NCBI GenBank assembly: GCA_027306995.1
Contig: DAHUXS010000009.1
Location: 1 to 64,000 of the forward strand
Direction of reading: 5' to 3'
Origin: Lysobacter sp.
GTDB lineage: Bacteria > Pseudomonadota > Gammaproteobacteria > Xanthomonadales > Xanthomonadaceae
Length of the DNA stretch: 64,000 nt
The notes beneath the pieces are model-generated. The model made no database searches. It was not told the origin of the DNA and saw nothing but the letters and a program-made list of their open reading frames with translations. Of the stretch, positions 39,322-49,463 are shown piece after piece. Each line of letters starts with the position of its first letter. Position 1 is the first letter of the stretch. Both the position numbers and the translations under genes were made by a program.

Positions 39322-41010
39322 GTGAAATCCCAGCTCCGCGCCCTCGTTTCACAGGGCATCGACGCCCTGGTCGCCGCCGGCACCCTCCCTGCCGATACCG
39401 CCGTTCCCGACTTCGTGATCGAACGTCCCAAGGAGCGCGCTCACGGCGATTTCTCCAGCAATGCGGCGATGCTGCTGGCCAAGGCCGCGCGCAGCAATCC
39501 GCGCGCGCTGGCGCAGCAATTGGTCGAGGCGCTGCCGAAGAACGACGCTGTGGCCCGCGTCGAGATCGCCGGGCCCGGCTTCATCAACTTCCATCTCGCG
39601 CCCGAGGCCTGGCAGCACGTGGTGCGCGACGTCCATGCCCGGGGCGCCGATTACGGCCGCAATACCGGCCATGCCGGGCAGACGGTGGGTGTGGAATACG
39701 TCTCCGCCAATCCGACCGGCCCGCTTCACGTCGGCCACGGCCGCGCCGCGGCGATCGGCGATTCGATCGCGCGCGTGCTCGCCGCCAACGGCTGGAAGGT
39801 GATCCGCGAGTTCTACTACAACGACGCCGGCGTCCAGATCGAGAATCTCGCGCGCTCGGTGCAGGCGCGCGCGCAGGGCCTCAAACCCGGCGACGCCGAA
39901 TGGCCAGCCGATGCCTACAACGGCGACTACATCGCCGACGTCGCGCAAAGCTACTTGCGCGGCGACAGCGTCGAGATCGAAGGCAACGTCGTCACCGGCA
40001 AGAACGATGCCGGCGACCTCGATGCGATCCGCAAGTTCGCCGTCGCGGCATTGCGTCGCGAACAGAACGCCGACCTCGATGCCTACGGCGTCGGCTTCGA
40101 CAACTATTTCCTGGAATCGTCGCTGTACGCCGACGGCAAGGTGGAAGAGACCGTGCAGCGCCTGACCGCTGCAGGCCACACTTACGAGGAAGGCGGCGCG
40201 CTATGGCTGCGCACCACCGATTTCGGTGACGACAAGGACCGCGTGATGCGCAAGTCCGACGGCACCTATACCTACTTCCTGCCCGACGTCGCCTATCACC
40301 TCGGCAAGTGGCAGCGCGGCTGGCTGCGCGCGGTGACCGAACTCGGCGCCGACCACCACGGCTCGCTGATGCGCGTGAAGGCCGGTCTGCAGGCGCTCGA
40401 TCTCGGCATCCCCAAGGGCTATCCCGACTACGTGCTGCACCAGATGGTCACGGTGATGCGCGGCGGCGAGGAAGTGAAGCTTTCCAAGCGCGCCGGCAGC
40501 TACCTCACTCTGCGCGACCTGATCGAGGAGGTCGGCAAGGACGCGGTGCGCTGGTTCCTGGTGGCGCGCAAGCCGGATTCGCAACTCACCTTCGACATCG
40601 ACCTCGCGCGCTCGCAATCGAACGACAACCCGGTCTATTACGTGCAGTACGCCCACGCGCGCGTCTGCATCCTGCTGCGCCAGGCCCGGGAAACAGGCTT
40701 CGTGGCCGACATCGCTTCCGGACTGGCGAACCTCCAGGCCGTCGGCGACGACGCCAGCCGCGAGCTGATGCGCGAACTCTCGCGCTGGCCGGAAGTGGTG
40801 GAACAAGCAGGCATCGATCTCGAGCCGCACACCATCGCCCAGTACCTGCGCGAACTGGCGACCGCTTTTCACACCGCGTATCACGCGCAGCCGGTACTTG
40901 TGGAAGCTGAAGCCGAACGCAATGCGCGTCTGGCACTGTGCACCGCGACCGCGCAGGTGCTGAAGAATGGTTTGGATTTGCTGGGCATGACTGCCCCGGA
41001 GACGATGTAA
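39322..41010 (+). CDS. argS: arginine--tRNA ligase
   Basis: Class I synthetase charging tRNA-Arg, 562 residues. It shows the N-terminal additional domain (about 1-100), the HIGH-type [19 protein letters not shown] (about 125), the degenerate KMSKS as [16 protein letters not shown] (about 390), and the anticodon-binding DALR domain (about 440-562). Start GTG 39322 was preferred over ATG 39289, because that ATG overlaps the likely -10 box and GTG gives the family N-terminus KSQLRAL. Confidence 0.96.
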   Translation: MKSQLRALVSQGIDALVAAGTLPADTAVPDFVIERPKERAHGDFSSNAAMLLAKAARSNPRALAQQLVEALPKNDAVARVEIAGPGFINFHLAPEAWQHVVRDVHARGADYGRNTGHAGQTVGVEYVSANPTGPLHVGHGRAAAIGDSIARVLAANGWKVIREFYYNDAGVQIENLARSVQARAQGLKPGDAEWPADAYNGDYIADVAQSYLRGDSVEIEGNVVTGKNDAGDLDAIRKFAVAALRREQNADLDAYGVGFDNYFLESSLYADGKVEETVQRLTAAGHTYEEGGALWLRTTDFGDDKDRVMRKSDGTYTYFLPDVAYHLGKWQRGWLRAVTELGADHHGSLMRVKAGLQALDLGIPKGYPDYVLHQMVTVMRGGEEVKLSKRAGSYLTLRDLIEEVGKDAVRWFLVARKPDSQLTFDIDLARSQSNDNPVYYVQYAHARVCILLRQARETGFVADIASGLANLQAVGDDASRELMRELSRWPEVVEQAGIDLEPHTIAQYLRELATAFHTAYHAQPVLVEAEAERNARLALCTATAQVLKNGLDLLGMTAPETM

Positions 41011-41904
41011 ATGGCGCAACAACGCGGACGCTCGCAAGCCCGACGCAGTGGTGGTGGCAGTAGTGGTGGATCGGGCATGCCGGGCTGGGCCTGGCTGGTG
41101 TTGGGCGTGCTGCTGACACTGGTCGTGGTGATCGGCGCGCCGCGCCTGATGAAGGCAAAGGGGGATGGCGGCTTTTTCAAGCCGACCCCGAACCCGGATG
41201 CCAAGGCGGAAACCGCCGCGCCTGCGGAAGAAGTCGCGCCGGCGCCGACTGCCGCGGCGACGCCAACCGCCGATGCCGCGGCCAAGCCGGCTGATGCCAA
41301 GTCCGCTGCCGGCGACGATTATTCCTTCTACGACGTGCTGCCCAAGAACGAGGTGCGCCTGTCCGATGCGCAACTCGTGGCGATGGCGCAGGCGGAAGCC
41401 AAGCGCAAGGCAGACGCCGCCAAGGCCAAGCCGAAGAGCGACGCCGACCAGGGCAGCAGCAACGGATTGCCGCAGCCGATCGATTCCGCGCAGAAGGTCG
41501 CCAAGGCCGAACCGGCGAAGACGCAGGCGACTCCGCACCCTGCTGCCACGGCGCCGGCGAGCAAATCGAAGGACGATGACGAGGATGTCCCGGCGCCGGT
41601 GACCGTCGCCCACGCCAAGGCTGCCGATGGCGCCAGCGTGCCGATCTCCAAGCCGGTCGAAGCCACCAACGCGACGCCGTACATCCTGCAGGCCGGAGCC
41701 TTCGGCGATGCCGGCCAAGCCGAGGCGGTGAAGGCGAAGATCGCCATGCTCGGGCTGAACGCCCGGGTGGAATCGGCGGATGTCGGCGGCAAGACGGTCT
41801 ATCGCGTACGCATGGGACCGTATGCCAGCGCCGGCGAACTGGCCGGCGCCAAGTCGAAGCTCTCCGGCGGCGGCGTCGCCGCGGTCGCGGTCAAGGCCCG
41901 CTAG
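41011..41904 (+). CDS. SPOR-domain cell division protein, FtsN-like
   Basis: A 297-residue single-pass membrane protein: a basic cytoplasmic N-terminus (about 1-23, RGRSQARRS), one helix (about 25-45), a long Ala/Pro/Lys-rich periplasmic linker, and a C-terminal SPOR domain (about 225-297; YILQAGAFGDAGQAEAVKAK and VYRVRMGPY). SPOR domains bind septal peptidoglycan stripped of stem peptides. It begins directly after the argS stop, the same argS-ftsN neighbourhood seen in other gammaproteobacteria. Confidence 0.9.
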   Translation: MAQQRGRSQARRSGGGSSGGSGMPGWAWLVLGVLLTLVVVIGAPRLMKAKGDGGFFKPTPNPDAKAETAAPAEEVAPAPTAAATPTADAAAKPADAKSAAGDDYSFYDVLPKNEVRLSDAQLVAMAQAEAKRKADAAKAKPKSDADQGSSNGLPQPIDSAQKVAKAEPAKTQATPHPAATAPASKSKDDDEDVPAPVTVAHAKAADGASVPISKPVEATNATPYILQAGAFGDAGQAEAVKAKIAMLGLNARVESADVGGKTVYRVRMGPYASAGELAGAKSKLSGGGVAAVAVKAR

Positions 41905-41979
41905 GTAAGCATCCGCGGCATTCTCGACCCCTGAGATGCCGGTGCGGCACACTGGCGACTCCCTCGAACGGGCGTCGCC

Positions 41980-42354
41980 ATGGCCATAGAATCCGCACTG
42001 ATCAAACCCGTCGTCGACGCGCTGATGGCGCTGCTGCGTCGTGGTGAGAACGTGCACCTGCAGAACAACGCCGAAAAGGCGCTGCGCGAGGCCATCCGCG
42101 AACTGCTGCTGGCCAACCCCGACGAGAACAAGGCGGCGGCGCGCATCGCGATCGCCAAGGCGGCGGGTATCCTCAGCGAAGACGTGGTGCTGGCCGAGGA
42201 CATGCTACGCAAGCATCGCGCCACCAAATCGCGTACCGCAGGCAAATCGGCATCGGCGCATCGCAAGCGCAAGCCTGCGGCCGCTCCTGTACCGGAACCC
42301 CCGGCTGCGAAACCTGCAGCATCCAAGCCGCGCGCGAAGAAGAAGGCGAAGTGA
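41980..42354 (+). CDS. small hypothetical protein with basic Ala/Lys/Pro tail
   Basis: A 124-residue protein with an ordered helical N-terminus (about 1-80; ALIKPVVDALMALLRRGENV) and a basic low-complexity tail rich in Lys, Ala and Pro, ending KPRAKKKAK, reminiscent of nucleic-acid-binding histone-like tails. No domain is recognised. It overlaps the following methyltransferase-like gene by four bases. Confidence 0.7.
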   Translation: MAIESALIKPVVDALMALLRRGENVHLQNNAEKALREAIRELLLANPDENKAAARIAIAKAAGILSEDVVLAEDMLRKHRATKSRTAGKSASAHRKRKPAAAPVPEPPAAKPAASKPRAKKKAK

Positions 42355-42935
42355 CGATGACATTCTCCACGCCACCGTTCTGGCTCATCCGCGACGCGAT
42401 GATCCTGTGGGGACTCGGCGAATTCGTGCTGGCGGTGACCCGCCGCGCGACCATCGGGCAATCGCGCGACCAGGGTTCGCTGCGATTGCTCAGCCTGGTG
42501 CTGTGGAGTTCGATGGTGATGGCAGTCTATGCCGGCGTCATCCACTGGATGCCGCTCCCTTCGGCCATCGTTGCCCTCACGGCATGGCTTGGCCTGTGCC
42601 TGCTGGTCGCGGGACTGCTCTTGCGCGCATGGTCGATCCGCGTGCTCGCGCGTTTTTTCACCGTCGATGTCGCCATCCGCGACGATCACAAGCTGGTACG
42701 CAGCGGCCCTTATGCATTGCTGCGTCATCCGTCCTATACCGGTGCACTGATGTGCTTCTACGGCGCCGGACTGGCGCTCGGCAGCTGGGCATCGCTGTTC
42801 CTGCTGACGGTACCGCCAACGCTCGCTTTCCTCTATCGCATCCGCATCGAGGAATCGGTGCTGTCGCTGGCGTTCCCGAAGGAATATCCGGAATACACCC
42901 GCACCACCAAGCGCCTGATTCCCTTCGTGTGGTGA
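42351..42935 (+). CDS. isoprenylcysteine carboxyl methyltransferase (ICMT) family membrane protein
   Basis: A 194-residue protein with four to five helices. The C-terminal half has the family core: VRSGPYALLRHPSYTGALM and EESVLSLAFPKEYPEYTRTTKR, which in ICMT/PEMT relatives bind S-adenosylmethionine. The substrate in bacteria is not known. The start overlaps the previous stop (ATGA). Confidence 0.88.
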   Translation: MTMTFSTPPFWLIRDAMILWGLGEFVLAVTRRATIGQSRDQGSLRLLSLVLWSSMVMAVYAGVIHWMPLPSAIVALTAWLGLCLLVAGLLLRAWSIRVLARFFTVDVAIRDDHKLVRSGPYALLRHPSYTGALMCFYGAGLALGSWASLFLLTVPPTLAFLYRIRIEESVLSLAFPKEYPEYTRTTKRLIPFVW

Positions 42936-42953
42936 TCCGGCGCCGCACTGCGG

Positions 42954-42959
42954 CACAAT
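42954..42959 (+). promoter_or_regulatory. candidate -10 element (CACAAT) of the SDR gene
   Basis: CACAAT followed by CGCGG lies 28 bases before the SDR start, resembling the boxes at 9394 and 53203. Confidence 0.3.
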
Positions 42960-42986
42960 CGCGGTTCTCCATCCGCGTCACTTCCC

Positions 42987-43745
42987 ATGTCGAACAAGAT
43001 CGCTTTCGTCACCGGCGCCACCTCGGGCTTCGGTCGCGCCATCGCCACGCGCTTCGTCAAGGAAGGCTGGCAGGTCATCGCCAGTGGCCGACGCATGGAT
43101 CGCCTCGACACCTTGCGTGCCGAACTGGGCGATGCGATCCATCCCCTCAGCTTCGACATTCGCGACAGCGCGGCGATTGAAGCCGCGATCGCCGCATTGC
43201 CGGAATCGTTGCACGCCATCGACCTGCTGGTGAACAACGCAGGCCTTGCGCTCGGCACCGCGCCCGCGCAGAGCGCCGATCCCGCGCAGTGGCGGCAGAT
43301 GATCGAAACCAACGTGCTCGGGCTGGTCAGCCTTACCCATGCACTGTTGCCGCGCTTGATCGCGACGCGCGGCGCCATCGTCAACATCAGTTCGATCGCC
43401 GCGACCTATCCCTATACCGGCGGCAATGCCTATGGTGGCACCAAGGCCTTCGTCACCCAGTTCTCGCTCGGCTTGCGCAGCGATCTCCACGGCACTGGCG
43501 TGCGCGTGACCAGCATCGAACCGGGTCTCGCCGAAACCGAATTCACCCTGGTGCGCACCGGCGGCAACCAGCAGGCATCGGACGACCTCTATCGTGGCGC
43601 GAATCCGATCACCGGCGACGACATCGCCGATGCAACGTGGTGGATCGCCAACCTGCCACCGCATCTCAACATCAACCGACTGGAAGTGATGCCGACGAGC
43701 CAGAGTTTCGCCGGCTTCCAGATCCATCGCGGAGACAAGGCATGA
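42987..43745 (+). CDS. short-chain dehydrogenase/reductase, YdfG-like
   Basis: A 252-residue NAD(P)-dependent oxidoreductase. It has the nucleotide motif TGATSGFGRAIA, LVNNAGLALG, the catalytic Ser in NISSIAATYPY and the YxxxK pair (Tyr149, Lys153 in YGGTK). The end of the chain (INRLEVMPTSQSFAGFQIHR) is close to YdfG, which acts on 3-hydroxy acids such as serine and malonic semialdehyde. It overlaps the transporter gene after it by four bases. Confidence 0.93.
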   Translation: MSNKIAFVTGATSGFGRAIATRFVKEGWQVIASGRRMDRLDTLRAELGDAIHPLSFDIRDSAAIEAAIAALPESLHAIDLLVNNAGLALGTAPAQSADPAQWRQMIETNVLGLVSLTHALLPRLIATRGAIVNISSIAATYPYTGGNAYGGTKAFVTQFSLGLRSDLHGTGVRVTSIEPGLAETEFTLVRTGGNQQASDDLYRGANPITGDDIADATWWIANLPPHLNINRLEVMPTSQSFAGFQIHRGDKA

Positions 43746-44200
43746 ACGGCAATGCATGGTGGATGATGGGGCTCGCCGTCCTGGTCGGCGCGATGCTGCC
43801 GCTGCAAGGACTGATCAACGCGCGCCTGGGCGCGCAGATCGGCGGACCGATCGTCGGCGCGTTCGTGTCGTTCCTGGTCGGTTCGATCGTGCTTGGTGGG
43901 TATCTCGTCATCGCGCGCCACCGGATCGGATTGGGTGCGGCAAGCGGCATGCCGATGTGGGTATGGATGGGCGGACTGCTCGGCGCGTTCTATGTCGCCG
44001 TCGTCACCCTGCTGATCCCGCGCCTGGGTCCCGCGACGATGATGTGCCTGGTGATCTTCGGCCAGGTCACCGCCGCATTGCTGCTCGACAAGTTCGGCGT
44101 GTTGCAGAGCACGCCACGCACGGTCGATGCCGTGCGGATTGCCGGCGCCGTGCTGGTGATGGCCGGCGTGATCCTGGTGGCGTCGCCGTGGCGGCGGTGA
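43742..44200 (+). CDS. DMT-family transporter, YdcZ/DUF606 type
   Basis: A 152-residue protein with five membrane helices. The N-terminal pattern AMLPLQGLINARLGAQIGGPI, read from residue 17, and VSFLVGSIVL are typical of the single-repeat YdcZ family. Substrate unknown. ATG 43742 overlaps the SDR stop (ATGA). It ends directly against the convergent gene at 44201. Confidence 0.9.
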   Translation: MNGNAWWMMGLAVLVGAMLPLQGLINARLGAQIGGPIVGAFVSFLVGSIVLGGYLVIARHRIGLGAASGMPMWVWMGGLLGAFYVAVVTLLIPRLGPATMMCLVIFGQVTAALLLDKFGVLQSTPRTVDAVRIAGAVLVMAGVILVASPWRR

Positions 44201-46435
44201 TCACTGCACGTTGCAGCTCAGCTTGAACGTCAACGAACTGCCCGCCGGCAGGTTCACCGAGAGCGTTCCGGCCTGCAAAGCCGCCGGCGTCACTGCGGCT
44301 ACTGCCGGACAGACTGCGCCACCGGTCGCGGCGCTGCCGTCGCAAATCAATGTCGGGCATGAACTCAGGCCCGTCGGCAACGCATCCTTGAGCGTTGCAC
44401 CAGTGGCCGCCGCCGGCCCGGCGTTGCTCGCAACGATGGTATAGACGGTCGATCCGCCCGAAGTCACCGACGTTGTGCCATTGCTTTTGGTAATCGACAG
44501 ATCGGCTTTCGGGGTGTTGGTGATGGTGCAACTGATGTCGTCGCCCGCGGCCAGCGCGATGCCGCTCCAGGCCTGTTCCGTACCGCTCGCGGCTCCGTTG
44601 CCCGTTGGCAATACGGTTCCAGATCCCGTCGCTGCATTGCTGCAACTGATCGACGTCGCATAACCAGTGGATGGCGTCGTCGCCGTGGTGCCGCCTTGCA
44701 AGATGGTTTCGCGCAATTCGATCGCGGTGCCGGCGGCGAAGAGCACTGCCCCGGTGGTTGCGGTTGCCGGTGCGGTCGCGCCGCTGGTGCTGGCGGTATT
44801 GGTCTGGATACCACCGGCATAGATGCGGACCTGCGCCTGGTCGCCGGCGGTCGTGCGTCCGTTCAAGGTCTTCGCCAGCGTCACCCGGCCCGGCGTCATC
44901 GTGTCGCGGCAGGCATTGGCATTGATCGTCGTCAGCGGATTCTGCAACGTGGCAGTTGCCTGGTTGTACAAGCCATTTCCGCTGGCGCCGGTGCAGGCAT
45001 CGTTCGCCGTGCTGCCGCCGGAATTGACCTTGCCGCGCACCGTCAGGACATAGGTATCGGTGCTGCCATTGGCCAGCGTTCGCCCTCCTGCAGGCTGCAA
45101 CGTCCATGGCCCGGTGCCTGCCAAGGCATTCGCACCCCCACCATTGAGCGCATAGGACGCGCTGACGATGCTCACGTCAGGGTCGAACCCGGGTGTATCC
45201 GTCAATCCGTAAATGGCATTTCCATTGCCGGTATTGGCCACGGTGATGGTGTAGCCGATGTCGAACGTATCGGGGCTGCCAGTCACTTGCGCGTAGCTGG
45301 TGACGTTCTTTGTCATCGTCAACTTCGCATCGTCGTCGATGATGGTGTAGGTGCTGGTGGCCTGGGCGGCTGCACCGCAGGTGCTGCTGGAATTGAGCAG
45401 GTAGGCCTTCGGGGTGGCGCCCGAGGCTTGTACCTGGAACTGGATGGTGCGATTCGACTGGACGGTGGTGTTGTCGACGATGGTCACCGGCACCGTGAAC
45501 AGGCTGCTGGTCGCCGCCGTGCCGTCATACGTCCCCGCAGGCACGTTGATGGTCAACGTGGCGCTGCCGCCCGGCGTGGTGTAGTCGACACCGGTCGCGC
45601 CCGTTGCACCACGCGTGGCGGTACCACCAGTAATCGTCACCGTGACCGTCATCGCCGAGAACACGGTGCCATTCACGCGGATTTGCGGCAGGTTGTTGCC
45701 CGCCGCTTCCAGCCCGGAACTCGACGACTGCACGAATTCCACGAATGGTGCGATCTGGATCTGGATGTTGTCGAGGAAATTGCCTGACGATCCCGCGGTG
45801 ATCGATTCGAAGCCCAGGCTGTTCACGCCGGTGGTGCCGGTATAGGAATAGGTTCCGCTGTAGTCGGCCCAGCCATTTCCGCCACTTGCCACCGTAATGC
45901 CGGCAGAAGGTACCGGGGTGCTCGTGGTGCCATTGCTGGTGGTCCCGACCTGGACAATTGTCTGGGATGTGCCAACCTTGAATGCCGCCTGATCCGGGAC
46001 GGTCGTGCTGTTGCGTCCGCGATGACTGAATGTCCAGTTGAAGGATTCGCCGTTGATCAGGCACACATTCTGGTAAATGCGCGAAGACACATTCGCGTTG
46101 AGCTCGGCGAAGTTGTTGCCCGCCCGCGCCGTGACACTGTTGAAACCAGAGCGCCACAACTCGATCAACGGGCCGGTTGACGGCAATGGGGAAGTACAGC
46201 TGCCGCTGCCGGTTTGCGATGGATGCGTGGTATTCCAGCCGGGAACCGTGGTATTCGAAACCTGAACATAACAGCCTGTTGTCGGCAGCAATGTCGGCGA
46301 TTCGAATCCGGGATTGATGATGCTGCGCTGCACTTGCGCGCTTGCAGGATCGGCCACGATGACTGCCAACAGCAGCAACGCAGCGTGTCGCACCCAATAG
46401 CGCGTCCCTATCCGCGCCATGTTCCTGAACTTCAT
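44201..46435 (-). CDS. secreted DUF11/Calx-beta-type surface protein
   Basis: A 744-residue precursor with a signal peptide (about 1-34, ending DPASAQ). Residues about 35-230 form a jelly-roll-like domain starting RSIINPGFESP. A Calx-beta-like segment follows (about 235-370; VDYTTPGGSATLTINVPAGT), then prealbumin-like and SdrD-type repeats, and a C-terminal DUF11 domain (about 640-744; ADLSITKSNGTTSVTSGG). No sortase, autotransporter or type IX anchor is visible, so it is exported to the periplasm or outside with unknown attachment. It is Thr/Ser/Gly-rich and has its own spacer of 47 bases before the acyltransferase gene. Confidence 0.8.
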   Translation of the reverse strand: MKFRNMARIGTRYWVRHAALLLLAVIVADPASAQVQRSIINPGFESPTLLPTTGCYVQVSNTTVPGWNTTHPSQTGSGSCTSPLPSTGPLIELWRSGFNSVTARAGNNFAELNANVSSRIYQNVCLINGESFNWTFSHRGRNSTTVPDQAAFKVGTSQTIVQVGTTSNGTTSTPVPSAGITVASGGNGWADYSGTYSYTGTTGVNSLGFESITAGSSGNFLDNIQIQIAPFVEFVQSSSSGLEAAGNNLPQIRVNGTVFSAMTVTVTITGGTATRGATGATGVDYTTPGGSATLTINVPAGTYDGTAATSSLFTVPVTIVDNTTVQSNRTIQFQVQASGATPKAYLLNSSSTCGAAAQATSTYTIIDDDAKLTMTKNVTSYAQVTGSPDTFDIGYTITVANTGNGNAIYGLTDTPGFDPDVSIVSASYALNGGGANALAGTGPWTLQPAGGRTLANGSTDTYVLTVRGKVNSGGSTANDACTGASGNGLYNQATATLQNPLTTINANACRDTMTPGRVTLAKTLNGRTTAGDQAQVRIYAGGIQTNTASTSGATAPATATTGAVLFAAGTAIELRETILQGGTTATTPSTGYATSISCSNAATGSGTVLPTGNGAASGTEQAWSGIALAAGDDISCTITNTPKADLSITKSNGTTSVTSGGSTVYTIVASNAGPAAATGATLKDALPTGLSSCPTLICDGSAATGGAVCPAVAAVTPAALQAGTLSVNLPAGSSLTFKLSCNVQ

Positions 46436-46482
46436 TGCACTCCCCAGTGCCGTTCGAATTCACGCTCTAAATGCAAAGCGGA

Positions 46483-47640
46483 TTATAGGGCGTCGTTGCT
46501 TCCGTCCATGAATACGGCACCGTCGCGCTGCCGTTCATGCTTCGCTTGCGCCGGTTGGCCACGCTGCATGCGCCCTCGCAACCTCAAACCGGGCCGCTCG
46601 ACCGCGTAGTGCAACAGTGCGCCCACCGCAATGATCGCCACCGCATACAGCGAAAAAGCCAAGACGCCATGCGTACGACCATCGATCGCGACACTCACCG
46701 CATGCATCACCAGCTTGTGGCTGAGATAGAGGCTGTAGGAAATCGCGGCGATCCAGCCGGCACCGGGAATGCGCCAGCGCCCGATCCAACTGTCGCGCTC
46801 GGCGGCGGCGAACACCAGGAACCCGAATGACAGCGACAGCACCGGCCAGCCAATGCTGTTGGCGAGCAACCCACCGCGTTGCGCGTGCAGGAAGAACGAG
46901 GCGATCACGCCGAGCACCCCGATCATGATCGCGACATTCGCGTACCCACGCGTTCGCTGCCACCAGCGCGCGCGGAACACCCGCATGGCCGCAAGCGCGA
47001 CACCCACCAGCAGCCCATCAAGGCGGCACCAGGTCGGGTAATAGAGATCCTCGATGAACCAGTTGAGATCCGTGTCCAGTGCATTCTCGTGCAGCCAGAT
47101 CGCGCTGCGCAACGCGATACCGCCAAGCAGCACGAAAGCGATCAGCGAGATCGTCAACAACAGCGAATTGCGGCGGAACACCCAGGCTGCCAGCAACGGG
47201 AACACCAGGTAGAAATGCTCTTCCACGCACAGCGACCATGCGTGCGAGAACGCCGCGTGCGCGTTGTAGTCGACGTCAAGGTTGTAGATGAAGGCTGCGA
47301 ACTTCCACCATGGCTCCATGCCATCGACTTCGCGCCACGATGGGAACACCAGGTAGATCGCCAGCACCACCCAGAATGCCGGCAGGATGCGCAGCGCGCG
47401 GCGAAGGTAGAAGTCGCCAAAATCGATCCGTGCGTGATCGCGCAGCTGCTGCAACACCTGCCCGCCGATCAGATAGCCGCTGAGCACGAAAAAGATGTCG
47501 ACGCCCATCCAGCCATATTTCGACAGCCAGCCCCAATCGTCGCCGAGCCCGCCGACGATGAAGCTGTGGAAAACCATCACCCACAGGATGGCGATGGCGC
47601 GCAGGAGGTCGAGGCCGGGTTGGCGTTGCATGGTGCCCAT
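46483..47640 (-). CDS. acyltransferase 3 family membrane protein (second copy type)
   Basis: A 385-residue protein with about ten helices; conserved start GLDLLRAIAILWVMVFHSF with the essential histidine, and [17 protein letters not shown]. Likely O-acylates a cell-surface sugar. It starts six bases after the LytTR regulator gene, so it is the last gene of that operon and a possible output of it. ATG 47631 is an alternative start. The basic hydrophilic tail (about 360-385) is cytoplasmic. Confidence 0.9.
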   Translation of the reverse strand: MGTMQRQPGLDLLRAIAILWVMVFHSFIVGGLGDDWGWLSKYGWMGVDIFFVLSGYLIGGQVLQQLRDHARIDFGDFYLRRALRILPAFWVVLAIYLVFPSWREVDGMEPWWKFAAFIYNLDVDYNAHAAFSHAWSLCVEEHFYLVFPLLAAWVFRRNSLLLTISLIAFVLLGGIALRSAIWLHENALDTDLNWFIEDLYYPTWCRLDGLLVGVALAAMRVFRARWWQRTRGYANVAIMIGVLGVIASFFLHAQRGGLLANSIGWPVLSLSFGFLVFAAAERDSWIGRWRIPGAGWIAAISYSLYLSHKLVMHAVSVAIDGRTHGVLAFSLYAVAIIAVGALLHYAVERPGLRLRGRMQRGQPAQAKHERQRDGAVFMDGSNDAL

Positions 47641-47646
47641 GCGGTT

Positions 47647-48384
47647 TCAGTTTCCGAACAGGCGCAGGCGTGCGCGCAAGGTATCGACATAGGTACGGCT
47701 CGCGCGCAACAAGGTGCCATCGTGCAGGCGCAACAGGGCATCGCGATTGGACAGCGACCGCATTTCCGCGACACGATCAATGCGCACGATGACGGAGCGA
47801 TGGACGCGTAGGAAGCGCTCCCCATCCAGCCGCTCCTGCAAGCGTTGCAGCGACTCGCGGATCAGGTGGCGCTGCCCGGCAACGTGCAGGGCCACGTAGT
47901 CGCCGTCGGCCTGCAGGTATTCGACGTCCCCCACCGGCACGAAGACACTGCGACGGCCGACACGCACTTCGAAGCGTTGTGGCTCTTGCGCAGGCGGCAG
48001 CGTGCGTTCCGTCGCCTGCGACGATTTTCCCAGGCGCCGACGCGCCCGTGCGATCGCTTCGGCGAAACGTTCGTCATCCAGCGGTTTGAGCAGGTAGTCG
48101 ATGGCGTCGAGTTCAAACGCCGAGACCGCAAACGATTCGTGCGCCGTCAGCAGGATCGCTAGCGGGCGTTCTTCGGGCGGGAGGTTGCGCAGCACATCGA
48201 TGCCATCCATGCGGGGCATCTGCACGTCGAGCACCACCACGTCGGGGCGATGCTCGCGGATTCCCGCGATCGCGGAAATGCCGTCGCCACATTCACCGAC
48301 CATTTCGACGTCATCGAACTTCGAAAGTTGCACGAGGACGCCGCCGCGCGCCAACGGTTCATCGTCAATCACTAGCACACGCAT
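47647..48384 (-). CDS. LytTR-type response regulator
   Basis: A 245-residue two-component regulator: a receiver domain (about 1-120; phosphoacceptor Asp in VVVLDVQMPRMDG, LLTAHESF, and the conserved Lys in YLLKPL), then a LytTR DNA-binding domain (about 145-245; VEYLQADGDYVALH and RVHRSVIVRIDRV). ATG 48384 overlaps the kinase stop as TGATG; a GTG at 48387 is the other option. Pairs with the kinase upstream. Confidence 0.94.
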   Translation of the reverse strand: MRVLVIDDEPLARGGVLVQLSKFDDVEMVGECGDGISAIAGIREHRPDVVVLDVQMPRMDGIDVLRNLPPEERPLAILLTAHESFAVSAFELDAIDYLLKPLDDERFAEAIARARRRLGKSSQATERTLPPAQEPQRFEVRVGRRSVFVPVGDVEYLQADGDYVALHVAGQRHLIRESLQRLQERLDGERFLRVHRSVIVRIDRVAEMRSLSNRDALLRLHDGTLLRASRTYVDTLRARLRLFGN

Positions 48385-49463
48385 CACGCAACCACCGGGG
48401 CCGCAACGGGGCGCAACAGGGGAATTTCGATCGCCACTTCGTAACCGGACGCCGTTTCCCCGGCAGAAAAGCGATGCCTGTCCGGATACAGCCTCGCCAG
48501 GCGTTCGCGTACATTGGACTGGCCCAACGCGTCACCTTCACGGGAATCCTCCATCGCCACATCCGCGCCGTCGTTGCGGACTTGCAGAGACAGGCGATCG
48601 CCGCGCGCCGCGATATCGATCCCGATGCGGCCCGGAGTGCTGCGCCTGGCGATGCCATGGCGAATCGCGTTCTCCACCAGCGGCTGCAACAGCAAGGCAG
48701 GCACGATGGCATCGAGCACGCCGGCACCGACATTCCATTGCAGTTGCAGGCGTTCGCCCAGGCGCGCCTTCTCGATCGACAGATAGGTTTCGGTCAACGC
48801 CAGCTCCTCGGCTAGCGGCACTTCATGCGAGCACCCATCCAGCGTCGCGCGCAGGAAGGTGCCGAGCTGGGCGATCATCGTCCGGGCGTCGTCGTCGCGT
48901 TTCTCGGCCACCAGCGCCGACACGCCGTTGAGGGCGTTGAACAGGAAATGCGGATGCAACTGGTAACGCAACGCACGCAACTCCGCCTCGCGCGCCGCCA
49001 GTTCCGCCTGGCCGAGACGCCGCTGTTCTTCCTTCAACGCAGCGTAATGCCCGATCATCGCGTGGGCGGCACAGAACGCGATCAACGCCAGCCAGCAGCC
49101 ATCGAGTCCGCTCAACAACTGCCACCACGGGAACGGCATCGGGATCGGCAAGCCCATGATCAAGGCCAGCGCCACGCCCAGTGCACTGTTCGCCAGCGAC
49201 ATCGCATACGTCGCCGCAAGCAACACCAGGATCGATGGCCACAGCGCGACGGACTTGCGCCACAACGAACGCTGCATCATCACCAATGCCGGTACCCACA
49301 AGGCATTGGCCACGAGATACAGCGCGCGATAAGCCAGTGCCTGGCTGTGGCCGAGCGTCGGCAACGCCATCACCAGCAGGCATAGCGCGACCGGCACGGC
49401 GGCCAGCCACGCCACCCGCCATGACGGCGGCACCATCGGAATTGCCGGGGAGTTCGAATCCAT
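48384..49463 (-). CDS. LytS/YehU-type sensor histidine kinase
   Basis: A 359-residue kinase with about six N-terminal membrane helices (about 15-150), no separate sensor domain, and a His_kinase/HATPase pair. The phospho-histidine is in LRYQLHPHFLFNALN, followed by PLVENAIRHG (N box) and the GQSNVRERL segment (G box). ATG 49463 overlaps the stop of the NTF2-like gene as TGATG. It should sense a membrane or envelope signal through its helices. Confidence 0.93.
   Translation of the reverse strand: MDSNSPAIPMVPPSWRVAWLAAVPVALCLLVMALPTLGHSQALAYRALYLVANALWVPALVMMQRSLWRKSVALWPSILVLLAATYAMSLANSALGVALALIMGLPIPMPFPWWQLLSGLDGCWLALIAFCAAHAMIGHYAALKEEQRRLGQAELAAREAELRALRYQLHPHFLFNALNGVSALVAEKRDDDARTMIAQLGTFLRATLDGCSHEVPLAEELALTETYLSIEKARLGERLQLQWNVGAGVLDAIVPALLLQPLVENAIRHGIARRSTPGRIGIDIAARGDRLSLQVRNDGADVAMEDSREGDALGQSNVRERLARLYPDRHRFSAGETASGYEVAIEIPLLRPVAAPVVA

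Noticed and set aside
40471-40500. Missing KMSKS in argS as a sign of inactivation
   Set aside because: A degenerate KMSKS (here KLSKR) is normal in many arginyl-tRNA synthetases.
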